Assembly (NCBI RefSeq): GCF_037975245.1
Contig: NC_092569.1
Coordinates: 32,695,668 to 32,759,667, forward strand
Direction: 5' to 3'
Length of the DNA stretch: 64,000 bases
Origin: Apostichopus japonicus
Taxonomy: Eukaryota > Echinodermata > Holothuroidea > Aspidochirotida > Stichopodidae
Shown here: positions 47,976 through 60,600 of the stretch, in pieces
Numbering within the stretch: position 1 is the stretch's first letter
Layout of the letters: the number at the start of each line of letters is the position of its first letter
Program-made: the position numbers and the translations under genes
Notes under the pieces: model-generated
What the model saw: only the letters and a program-made list of their open reading frames with translations
Told to the model about the DNA's origin: nothing
Database searches by the model: none

Positions 47976-49879
47976 TATATTTATATATTATTAGGATATA
48001 TATTATATATGCTATTTTAATTATATACAGTAATGAACGCTGAATCGTCCAATGAATTAAAGTGTTTCTTCAGTATGTTTGCGGTTGTCTTTGCTGTTGC
48101 ACGCCTAAGTGTTAGAACAGACACTTTGGTAATCATTGTAGTTCCCCACCAACTCTGCCGGTAATTTTGATTTTCTAATTTCGGTCAAGCTAGAAACGAG
48201 CTCCTATTTCAATCGGTTATTGATGGGCCAGCAATAAATGCACAAAAAAGAAAAGAAAAAATAGATACGAAGACATCTTGCCAGACCATTCCGCAACATG
48301 ACAACCTGCTGGTTAGATGGGGACTAGGTAACGCGAGATTTGGCTGGGAATGAATTTGGAAATCTGAGGAGTGGTCTGGTCTTTCAACCTAAGCGATACC
48401 AAGGTTAATAACCATTCAATGATTTTTTTCGTCACTACTAGCATTTAGTCTTCGTGTTCATTCAGGGTTTTCTGGACATTTCTCACTTAGCCACGCCCTC
48501 CAGATTTCAGTTCGGAAGTTGCTGTCTTCTATGAGACAGTGAGAGATATCATAAAATTATTCTTTACTGGAGCCAAACAACAATTCCTTGAATCCTCAAT
48601 TCTTCTTTCACTCTCCCACGAGCTTTACGCCCGTCGGAAGTTAAATAACTCAATATTTCAAAACGTATAAAAAACTAGCAAAATAAAACAATAATGATAA
48701 AACTGACAAGAGACATTTAAGTGATATATTTCTTCAATCTTTGTATTGCTAACCAAAGAAAGATACGAATTCATAGAGATTATCATCAGACAATCTGTTA
48801 CGTTGTGGTGTAAATAATATATGTCAAAATGTACAAATTTAAGTAAAGTACTTTTTACAGAATTACTTTTTGGCATACAATTCCAATCCCAATTTTGTTA
48901 AACATCTCAAATTCTTAATAGATGATAGGAAATGTCAGAGCAAGTTATATACTAGATGTAAGAGGCCGGTGATTACGAGCAAGATTAACAGACTGACTCA
49001 TATCCATATTGTTAATATTCAATATCATAATATTAGTGAAACCTTACCATTTGATAGATAAATATTCATGTTATGAGTGATGAGAACATCCCAAGATGAG
49101 TAAAGATGAATACTTGCAGCTTTTGCAACAAGGTGTATTGTTAACAGGAGCGCAACCAGCAGTTTGATCTAAGGGGAAGGGGCTGAGATGTTATGTCGTC
49201 CACTGGAGCGGATAACGCCCTCTACATTAGAAATTGTGGTAAAATGGAGGTGTTTAGATGCCAACGTTTTAAGACAATGTTGAAGCATTTTCAATTATTT
49301 TGGTTGTACCGCAGATACTCATTATATCGTAACGTACTGTATACTAGGATTTTCTTTTGGTAATTTGTAATTTAACAACTTATAAAATTGATATCAATAA
49401 ATACATAAATATGCAAAACAAACAAACTGTAGATCAAGCTACCGCTCTGTAAGAGTAACATAACTATAACACAATTATCTTAAGTATGATCAAGAGGTTG
49501 GGAAAGGACGGAAATGTCAAGTGTTTGTCAGTTCAAGGTGAAATATAAACAACTTCATTCGCAACTAAAGAATACAAAACCCTGAATAAACTGAAGAATA
49601 TAGAGAATAAAAAAAAATAGTTTCTGAATGTTTTCCACAGAGCTATCAAACTCCTTATAATACAGGCTCGTTTTCATTGAACATAAGAGACATTTTAGTG
49701 ACTATTGCATGACCCAATGTGTACCGAAGGACAGCAAGAAGAACATTAATATTCATTTCTGGCAGATTTGAAACCTTCGTAACTTTGTCAGGTCTCTAAA
49801 GAGTTGCGGAACACTTCGGTGAATACTGAAATATGGGTTACAGATGTACAGGTACAAGTTTATGTCTTGATTTAAATGG
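47976..49879. other. Intergenic, nothing recognised
   Basis: No exon with known motifs on either strand. Frames at 48658-48876 (minus) and 48870-49061 (plus) are unsupported. Confidence 0.5.
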
Positions 49880-49938
49880 ATGTAAATAAACCTTTGGGCT
49901 ACAAGCCCAATTGCTCCACCAACTGAGCTAACCAGCCC
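49880..49938 (-). repeat. tRNA-Thr(TGT)-like fragment, probably a tRNA-derived repeat
   Basis: On the minus strand GGGCTGGTTAGCTCAGTTGG gives a 5' acceptor start and a good box A. It is followed by an anticodon arm with stem TTGGG/CCCAA and loop CTTGTAG (anticodon TGT). The T-arm and 3' acceptor are not recognisable (no GGTTCRANTCC). It is more likely a SINE head or tRNA pseudogene than a working tRNA. Confidence 0.6.
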
Positions 49939-50729
49939 TTAGTTGGAGGCAATCCCTGTATAGCCATTTCTTTTCTGTCACAAGACACAGTATCTTGCAT
50001 ACCGTTTAACCAGGGATCAAGCGTCAGTTTCATTCAATTACAACCAAGAAAGTGGCAGGGAAGGGATTTCAAAAATTCGACATTTCATGCATAAATATAT
50101 AAATTTAAAACCTAGCCATAAATTTCTTTGCTTTCCCTCAATTTATATTGATAATCTTAAGTCACAGCCTCTTTTTCAGTAGAGTAAGAATTGCTTAAAA
50201 ACAAAACAAAAAAACAATTACAGATTGTGCTTAGAAATGAGATTTGTTCAAGGTTTTCCCCTTTCAAGATTCCTGTGTTTATACGGTCACATCCAAAGTT
50301 GAAACCCAAGGAATATAAAGCTAATATCACTAAGTAAATGTTTGATGTTCAAGTTTATAGCACTATGACCACTTACCACAGATAACTTGGAGCAGTACCA
50401 GCCATTCCCTCTACAAAGATATATAGGGATTGACTATAACATGTCATCATACCGCTATATGGAGCCTAGTATTCAAAAGCATCCTTTATTACAAAGGTGT
50501 AAAGTACTAATCATTTTTCATAGAAAGTCATTTTTAAAAAATCCTGAGAAAACAATAATTTTCTTGGCAAGAGGAGAGGACATAAAATTCTCACATCACA
50601 CAGACTTAAAACATGCAGGATTATTAAGGAACTAAACAGCAAAGTAAGCCGACTGAACATGTTTAAATGGCTGAGTTTCAATGGATAAGGGTACTACCTT
50701 CTAACAGCATCACTGCTTCTGCAGGTGAC
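49939..50729. other. Intergenic, nothing recognised
   Basis: Lies downstream of AHI1. A frame at 50387-50635 has no recognisable motif. Confidence 0.45.
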
Positions 50730-51632
50730 CCCCTCAGGGAGAGGAATTTATCTTCAAACCTTCTCATATTTAATGGCATCTCTACATCATTCTATTAATG
50801 ACTCTCGGGGAGATGACTTTATCTTCAAATTTCCCTCTCAGCATGGTTCTTTTTCTTCTTTCTCCTCCGATCTAACTGCATCTGAAAATGACAGCATCTC
50901 TGCATCATTCTATAAATGACTCTCGGAGAGATGACTTTATCATCAAACTTCCCTCTCAGCATGGTTCTTCATCTTCTTTCTCCTCCGATCTAACTGCATC
51001 GGAAAATGACAGCATCTCTGCATCAGTCTATAAATGACTCTCGGGGAGATGACTTAATCTTCAAACTTCCCTCTCAGCATGGTTCTTCTTCTTCTTTCTC
51101 CTCCGACCTAACTGCATCTCTGCATCTGTAAATGACAGTATCTCTGCATCATTCTATAAATGGCTCTCGGGGATATGACTTAATCTTCAAACTTCCCTCT
51201 CAGCATGGTTCTTCTTCTTCTTTCTCCTCCGACCTAACTGCATCTCTGCATCTGTAAATGACAGTATCTCTGCATCATTCTATAAATGGCTCTCGGGGAT
51301 ATGACTTAATCTTCAAACTTCCCTCTCAGCATGGTTCTTCATCTTCTTTCTCCTCCGACCTAACTGCATCTCTGCATCTGTAAATGACAGTATCTCTGCA
51401 TCATTCTATAAATGGCTCTCGGGAGATAACTTAATCTTCAAACTTCCCTCTCGGCATGGTTCTTCATCTTCTTTCTCCTCCGATCTAACTGCATCTCTGC
51501 ATCGGTCTATAAATGACAGCATCTCTGCATCATTCTATAAATGCCTCTCGGAGAGATGACTTAATCTTCAAACTTCCCTCTCAGCATGGTTCTTTTTCTT
51601 CTTTCTCCTCCGATCTAACTGCATCTCTGCAT
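50730..51632. repeat. 118-130-bp minisatellite, seven full units plus a partial one
   Basis: The anchor gcatggttc recurs at 50841, 50959, 51077, 51203, 51329, 51454 and 51584. Units contain ctctcggggagatgac, cttccctctca, ctttctcctccg and atctctgcatc. The rightmost unit overlaps the end of AHI1. Confidence 0.93.
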
Positions 51633-54600
51633 CTGTAGATGAACTTCTGGGTTCTTCATCTCTCCCAGAGAACTCTAAACTTTGACTTCCCTTCTGAAAA
51701 TTGGTTTCTAGGAGAGACTTACGCAAGTTGGTATCTTTCTTACTCCCGGATGGAAGCCCAGATGAATGAGCCTGCTTCTTTCGTTTTGATTTCTTTGCTC
51801 TGTTCGGGAGAGAAGTAACATTAAATTGCACAATGAGATCAAGAAAACCGTATTGAAAAGTGTATGGGAGGTGGGATGCCCCTGTCCCTCCTCCCCTTTC
51901 ACCCCTCTCTCTCCTGTTCTTAAGCCTATAAATGTCATCCGTCAAGTTCTCAGTAACGTTGTGCCACTGTAGTTACCGACTGCACACTGCCTTTCTTAGA
52001 GCATATGTGTAACAATGACAGAGGGTCCAGATTTGACTGTTTCCTATGTCACAGACATCAAAGGAGGTTAAAATATTACCAACCATAGTCATCACTTGCC
52101 AAACAAACTTAGACGACAGCTTTACAGGTTTGGAGTTACAGACAGCTGTATAACCTGACACAGACTTGTGCATCCTTGACAAAATTTGGAGCGGGTGGTG
52201 GGGGGGGGGTGTTTCCTGTATTCTACATTTCTTTCTGCACTTTGATGTAAATCTAAACAATTGGCAGTGAAATAACAAAATATCTATATGGAAGCTCGGG
52301 CACATCTTTGAAAGAGGAAGATAGAGAGAGAACTTACGTCTGAGACTTTGTTGTGGATTCAATCTCACTGTCCTCTGGACCAGACAAAATTTTTAAATTT
52401 CCATCTTTGGTTGTGACAGCAGAAAACTGGTACAGAGAATAGGAGAAACAAAAGGACATTGAAAAGGCTTGAGAGGTTAATCTGACTTCACCAACAGAAG
52501 GTCCAAAAGGAGATGTTAATCAGGTAAATAAATGTATGTACAATCTTCCTTTAATACCAATAAATAATCATCTGTACTTACATGAGATGAACTGGTTCCT
52601 CTTGAGTTCTTTTTCCTGTCTCTACTACCCTGACTCTTAGCTGAAGCAGCTAGGCCATTATCATTCTCATCAAATCCTACAGAAATGTTTGGCTGTATAC
52701 CTATAAAATACAGGAATGAGTTTATTATAATAACCAATACCCATAAGGAGGAAATCATGTAAAATCCTTGGAAATACAGTGAAAAGTGAGATCATGGTGG
52801 ACTTGCAGATGGAAACACATTTCTGGAAATATATTTGGGACAATTTTTGGATTGAGTCCATAGTCCATTTCTAGTCTTCAATGTACTATATAATGTATTG
52901 TCTTCAATGTACTATATAATGTATTGTCTTCAATGTACTATATGATGTATTAAGTGTCTTCAATGTACTATATAATGTATTGTCTTCAATGTACTATATA
53001 ATGTATTAATTCACAAGGATTTGGGACATATCTGTCTGTTTTCTTCAATGTACTTTATAATGTATTATTTCAAAAGGGTTTGGGACTTATCTTTCCATTT
53101 TCTTCTTTGATCGTCTGACAAAATTAGGAATATAAAATTGGCCTAATTTTAAAGTAACCATAGCAACTTGTTCAATTTTGTCAACATTGTGACTTACAGC
53201 AAAAGACAGCACAAAATTACACTTGTAACCTGGTATCCATTCAGAATCAATTCCCAAGCTGACATAGAGGCGACTGTAGAGTCATATAAATAACATATTA
53301 AAAGTTGTCGAAAATTCATGACAACTCCATTTCAATCCTTGGAATCCCTTGGTCAACAAAATTTGTGTTTAATCCTATTTTTCTTTTTGTTTACTAACAT
53401 ATGCATCTATTTGATTTCTTCATTTTCATTTACACTTTACTATTACAATTAGTAGTACCAGTTTTGTTGACAAATGATGAAAGTAGAAACACTTTGTCCA
53501 CCCCCTCCCCCATAGGTCACACACCCCCACCTTCCTCTTACAAGTCTTGTTCAGTCTTCCTACCTGTCTGTCTGGTTCCAGATATATCTTCTACGTAATT
53601 AGCAGGAAAGTACCCTTGATCACCGTTCTCCAATTCCCCCATCCACCAATTATCGTTGTCCTCGTGGAGTACCTTGATCACATCGCCCTCAATGATGTTT
53701 AACTCATCGGATCGTTGAGCTGTGTAATCATACAGCGCCCTCACTTTAGGGTATTCTTCAGGGTTCGTTGATGCAACCGATAGATCAGGGTTAAAGGTGA
53801 ATATTGCTTTACCTCCTGAACCCTGATATAAGAATCAAACAGACAGAAATGCTAAAGTTGACAATGGCAGGCTCTAGACTTTAAACCGTAAACTTCTCTT
53901 GATATCCTGTAGTAGTGTGCACAAGATAAGCAAGCAACAAAGGATGTATTTCTCACACAAAGGAAGATTGGCTCTCTTTCCTTCTCAGCTCCTTTCTTAA
54001 ACTGACTACTGCTAAGAGGACAGTTGGGCACCGAGGGTATCAGGCAGATTCATCAACCATATCATTTGTAAGTTATCTGATCTGGGCCAGTCTATGGGAG
54101 CTTGTTACATTTAGCAGGCCAGATCTGTGATTGCCAGAGCGTATTATTGGTAATAAGGTTCTGTGCGCAAAGTCGGACTCTGAAGGGGCTGCAGCATCAC
54201 TGCAGCCAGGCTCTGTAGGACAATATCATTTGTGCTAGGCAGTTCCACATAACAAGGTCTGCCACTCTATGGTTTGATATTGATTCAGCCATACTGCAGG
54301 GGCTTTTGCAAGTGCTGCAGAGTTTCTTTTAAGCCACAGTGCCTTCACATTGAAATCTAGCAGGTTATGATTGGAAACCACTTCTGGCTGTGTAGTTCCA
54401 ACTCGGTTAACCTTACCCCCCCCCCCCACCACCCCCAACACCTTGGACAGACAAGGTCTAAATTGTTCCTTTTTCTATGATTAAAGGGGGAACCTGTACA
54501 GTTGTCTTTCAATGCATAAGATGAACAAGCTATCTAAATATAAACTGAATATGAAACTATCACAAATAAATGATACATCAATATCACGGAACATAAATGC

Positions 54601-57600
54601 AATGTTCACATTTTGTGTCGTAGCTTTATAAAGTTTCCTCATCATTCTGGTTGAATATTACTAAATATTTTGTCCACTTACATTAAAATGCTATATAGTG
54701 AGTCGCATACTGCAACACTTTATATGTTATGCTACACAAACTCAAATAATTCCCTAAATATGAATATGCATCAAATATAAGCCACAATGCATGAATACAC
54801 TGAATATTCATGTAACACAGAAATCATGTCCACAAGTTAAGAATATCTTTCAAATTTTAACATGCTAAATAGGGTATGGAAACAGCAATCTAGGCAAAAA
54901 AAAAAAAAATTTCTGTCATTTTTAAGAACTGCAAACAAAAAATGGAACAGCATGCGTGATTAATTTTTCTCACCGTTTTCAGGCCAATTGTCGGTGTCCC
55001 AGATCGTGAGTAACCTAACAACAATGAACAAACCCAAAACAAATAATTAAAGGGGTATAATTTAATTGTTGTCTGTTATACCAATATTAAGATAGATTAC
55101 AAGTTTTCCTATCTCCACAATATTCTGTTGCTGTGGTAGGCAAACAGTTCATACTTTACTTTCCAATGTCACAGACCAGGTTTGGTCTCTTAATGTCTGC
55201 AATGAGACACATGAAATAAAATAATGTCACTCTGTGATATGTTCAGGGGGAATGACTCCAGGTCTCAGGGAAAATTATGTCAGAGGGGTCCTTTTTGAAG
55301 TATTATGTGCCCAGTGGTGTAAAGAGCAAGGCCAATTTCACAGGACAATTTATTTACATGGGGCTCTTTTTGAAGTGTTATGTGCTCAGTGGTGTAAAGA
55401 GCAAGGCCAATTTCACAGGACAATTTATATCTTTGGGGCCCTTTTAGAAGTATTATGTGCTCAGTGGTGTAAAGAGCAAGGCCAGATTCACAGGACAATT
55501 TATATACATGGGGCTCTTTTTGAAGTGTTATGTGCTCAGTGGTGTAAAGAGCAAGGCCAATTTCACAGGACAATTTATATCTTTGGGGCCCTTTTAGAAG
55601 TATTATGTGCTCAGTGGTGTAAATAGCAAGGCCAGATTCACAGGGCAATTTATATACATGGGGCTCTTTTTGAAGTGTTATGTGCCCAGTGGTGTAAAGA
55701 GCAAGGCCAATTTCACAGGACAATTTATATCTTTGGGGCCTTTCTTGAAGTATTATGTGCTCAGTGGTGTAAAGAGCAAGGCCAATTTCACAGGACAATT
55801 TATATACATGGGGCTCTTTTTGAAGTGTTATGTGCTCAGTGGTATAAAGAGCAAGGCCAATTTCACAGGACAATTTATATCTTTGGGGCATTTCTTGAAG
55901 TATGATGTGCTCAGTGGTGTAAATAGCAAGGCCAGATTCACAGGACAATTTATATCTATTGGGCTCTCTTTGAAGTATTATGTGCTCAGTGGTGTAAAGA
56001 AAAAGGCCAATTTCACAGGACATTTTATATCTTTGTGGCCCTTTTTGAAGTGTTATGTACTCAGGGGTATTTAGAGCATGGTCTGGCTTCAGGGACAGTT
56101 ATGTCACAAGGCCAGCTTTTTTTTAAGTCTTCATTTTTCATGAGTATCATGAGATTTCCCCATAATTTCCACCCAACCCAGCCCCCCCCTTCCTTTTCAT
56201 TAGGACTGAATGTGTTCCTCTAAATATGAGAGTGGCAACTGATGATAACACTATCGTTCGCACAATTGAAAGTAAATGTTTGCAGAGATGACATCAAAAC
56301 TAATATTTAAAAAAAAAAAATGAATTAATCACCTGACTGATAATGACCACTTCTGAAACGGCTACTGCCTGGAGTTCCGGCCTAAACGGAGATTAAACAG
56401 AATCAAAATTACCTCCCAAAAAAACGAGGGACCACGAGGCAGCAACATTGAGCAACTTTTAACAGCTGTGAAATATTTTGACCAACCTTACTGTAATTGG
56501 TTTACAACCCTAATATATTTTAATTGACAGTCTTCGCTTATCCTCCACCAAAATAAGGAAGGAATTTATGCCCCTCAGTGGTCTGGGAAAATTGACCTGT
56601 AAAGTGGATTTTTTCAAACTGATAAACAAAACTCTGATATCAGTATAAAGGCAGACATTTTCAAAGTTGTTTTTGTTTCTTCTGAAGTTATGACATTTTT
56701 TTTAGAGGAAAATAAAAAGAATAAAAGAAGAAAGAAGGATACAAGTGCAAAACTGTCCTACTTTAGTGAGAGGAGCACTTAAGTTCTGAAGAGGAACCTA
56801 ATAGTGTCCTTTACCAATTTCATTGCAACAAGATGTGAAAATCTGACCTATGACGATACAGCATTTCAGCAAACTATTTTCTTTTCAATGTATACATATT
56901 ACAGATATGCAATGAAGGACAATAGCAAACAGTCACCATCTTTAAAAGGCAAACGCCTGGAATGAAAGTAAATTGTGATTAAGAACGAAAACAATGAAGA
57001 TACAGCAACCAATAAAAAGTGGAAACGAATGAACTGAAAATCTGAGCAATACCTTCGTGTTGCTGCTGAATTGTGTGTTGTCGAAGGTCGATCCCCACGT
57101 GTCGTAATTCGACTGGGTGGAGGCGAAGGTACTGAGACGGGTGGTTCTCTGAGGTGAGTACTCATGAGTGAGAGACTTGAACAATGAAAGAAACAAAGCA
57201 TCACAACAGAAGAAGGAAGAATGATTTATGAAAAGAGTGAAACGAGCAGATCCAGACAAGCTTTGATTAATGCCTCAGGAACATTGATTTCATATGAAAG
57301 ACCATGATTGGCATCAACAAAATTCAATTTGGTAACATTTTTTTAACGGAAAATTAAATCCCTGTTGGTGCAGGTTGTTACATCTGTGTTATTTTGAGAT
57401 ATTTTTGCAATTAATCATTATAACCTTAGAGGCTCATGGTTTTTGCTAGGTTTGTTTTATCATGTATACAAAGTCTTACAAACATTGCAAATTAAAATCT
57501 TTATTTATATGTCCTGAAAATTTTCCCAAATTTTAAATAAAAATCAATTTTTTTATATTTTATAGTGTACACAAGGAATACATATTAAAACAATTAGACC

Positions 57601-60600
57601 CTTTAATAGCCGAGGAGCTGATTTCTTCATCAAATCTGAGTTCAAAGGAACATTCTAAGCCTTAAATATATTTGCACCACATTAGATATAAGAGGACCTG
57701 CAAATAACAAGTTGAAATTTCAAGGACTATCAAATACTGATAGTAATATTTTCCTTTCTATCAATGTTATCCCATGAAGCAGATCTGGTTACATTTATGT
57801 CAAAAATTAAACAGCTGTAAACAAAGCATCTTATGTAGACTTTTTTGAAGAAAACCTTCGTTTTTCCTTTCAGAAAAGACTCCTAAAACATTCTGCACTG
57901 AAGGGGCATCATTTATTATTCGGGGGGGGGGAGGGGAGGGAGGGGGTAAAAGGTGACCAAAACAAAATAATGAGCAGAACAAAATGTTATTAGATTATGT
58001 AAACATAAAATATACCATCAGATTAATTAAGATGAGAAACTGATTAGGGCACAACACAGTAACAGCAATGGTGTCATGTGACTATTAGATGAACAGCAAG
58101 CAAATGATCTCATCCTATGAAAACTCATGGGTGAGGTAATTATTATATTGTGATGGTTAGGACAAAAGGTGAAAAAATTGATGGACAGTGAGGAATTAAA
58201 TATTTAAACCCACTTTTATGATTAAGACACATCTATAGAAGTATTTATTAGATCAAAGTTATGATAGGCAGATAATCATGAGTTATGAGACCTTAATAAC
58301 ACCGCAGAATAAATCAGTTTAAATCATGGAAACGGTGAACATAGAAATCAATGGGACTAGTAACTCTAAACGAGTACGTTACTGAGCAGACAAGCAGAAC
58401 TGAAAAAATCAATATGTTCCTTTTATTTCAAGAGTGTGGTCCATATTCACCAAAATGTTAAAGTCCTTGTTTTGTTTTCAACAGTAATTGTAAAATATGT
58501 AGAAATGGACTTTTAGTTCCCTAAAACACAATTAAGGATATAGTTTTAAATAACATGGCAGTTTTATTTGCATATTCATAAGATGTAATGAATAAACAAC
58601 ACTTGGATCTACTACCGTGTTAAAGGGTAATTCAAACGGTAAAACATCCATTTTTTACGGTTTATATGGCTCACCAAAACTTTAACTGAAGCCTCTGAAA
58701 ATGATCCTGCGAAGATCGATATGTCAAGCCCATTTACTTTACACATTCTTTTACACAGGCTCTCTAGTGGATAAGCAGTTTGCTAATAAAAAATGTAAGT
58801 TTAATTTTAAAAATTTACAACTCCAGTAAACATACAGTAATGTCTTGTCTGGAGAATGCTTTAAACTTTTCACCCAATTTATAAATAGGTTAAAGGATTC
58901 TAAATCAATATTGCTTGTAAGTTGTTAATTTCCTTTGTTGTTTCCTTCTTTGTTCTTTTCCTCTATTGTTGTACTCTGTACATCTGTACTGTTTAACTTG
59001 TTTAAGGGGGACTGCTCGTACAAGCTATTGTTTTTACAGTCCTCCTCCACCACCTGGTTTTATCTTGACATTTGTACTACTCTTCTTTTGTTTTTTCTTT
59101 GTTCTTTTCCTCTATTGTTTTACTGTGTATATCTGTACTGTTTAACTTGTTTAAGGGGGAGTGCTCGTACAAACTATTGTTTTTTTAGTCCTCCTCCACC
59201 ACCTGGTTTTATCTTGACATTTGTACTACTCTTCTTTTATTGTTTTTTCTTTGTTCTTTTCCTCTATTGTTGTACTCTGTATATCTGTACTGTTTAACTT
59301 GTTTAAAGCAGGGTTGCTCGTACAAGCTATTGTCTTTTCAGTCCTCCTCCACCACCTTGTTTTATCGTGACATTTGTACTACTCCTCTTAAATTTTGTAG
59401 AAATATAATCAGACTCAAAATTTCTGTCATTAATTTTGAAGGTTTCTCCCAGTTTGTTGAATGAATAACTCAATGTACCAGACAAATTACATTCTTGAAC
59501 ATTCCCTGAATGTTATGTGCTTTCTTTAGGCACTTATTTGAAGCGACCAAAATGGACAGGAAAATGTGATGCAACAATATTGAAGAAACAAAGAAACTTG
59601 AAAATCAAAATCAAACAAAAATAGAGTAGATATATGGAGAAACTTGACACAGAAGTATTAAGTTTGTGAAAGTCACAAAAGATTAGTTTTCACTGCACCA
59701 GCATTGCACAACAACATCGATTGATTAACAAAAACTTTTCGGAAAATAATAAGAGTATTGTTAAGGACAGTCTTTGGAAATATGAAAATGCACCATTTAT
59801 GATGTAACAAGTAGAATATGAATATGCATAAAGCAGTGATGGATAGCTACCTGGTTCAACTTTTTCATAGCCTACAATATGTGCAACAAGCAAAGCAGTA
59901 GAGAAGACAAAATATAAAATGAAAGGGAATTAAAAAAAAAAAACGGGGGGGAAAACAAAACAGAAACTGGAGTGACAAGCAAATTAAAACTATAGCAAGA
60001 TAAAAGGCAAGTTGAGATCATACAATTACAAACTATTCCTGTTAACATTGACTGGAAAAAGTATTTGATGAAAGGTTAGAGAGTCAGAATGGCTAGGATA
60101 TATTTATGTACATTTCTTGTATTGATAAGATAGATCTGGTGTATAGTCTTTGCCAGAATCCATAATTATCAAAAATGGAGCCAGCACAGGCTCAACTTGC
60201 TACTGTGTGATATCCAGGTCCACGGGGGTTAAGAGATGCTAATTCACACTGAGTGAGTTAATGCCGCAAGCATGAAAGTTTACAACAGAACAGAAACATT
60301 GACTAATAAGTTACCAAATGCTCAATAGGTAAAGAGGAGACTAAGCTCTTGGCCATACTTTACAAAATGGATGCACTTTTCAAATCCTGTATTGTTCATG
60401 ATGATGGTTGGTTTAGTTTTATCATGGATAGAGCTAGGCTTCCTTTAGACTACCATGGTCCATCTAGTAATGCAATGGGCCTTTCAAACAAACATTGTGG
60501 ACCATTTCCATCATTGTACTGTAACTAACACCAGAAGTCTAATAACTGCCAATCTACTCAGTTGAGGAACTCAATTCCAGGAATGGACTTTTGTGAAAGT

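Noticed and set aside
58935-59464. Hydrophobic plus-strand frames that look like membrane proteins
   Set aside because: They lie on a 150-bp tandem repeat antisense to AHI1, and the hydrophobicity comes from T-rich sequence.
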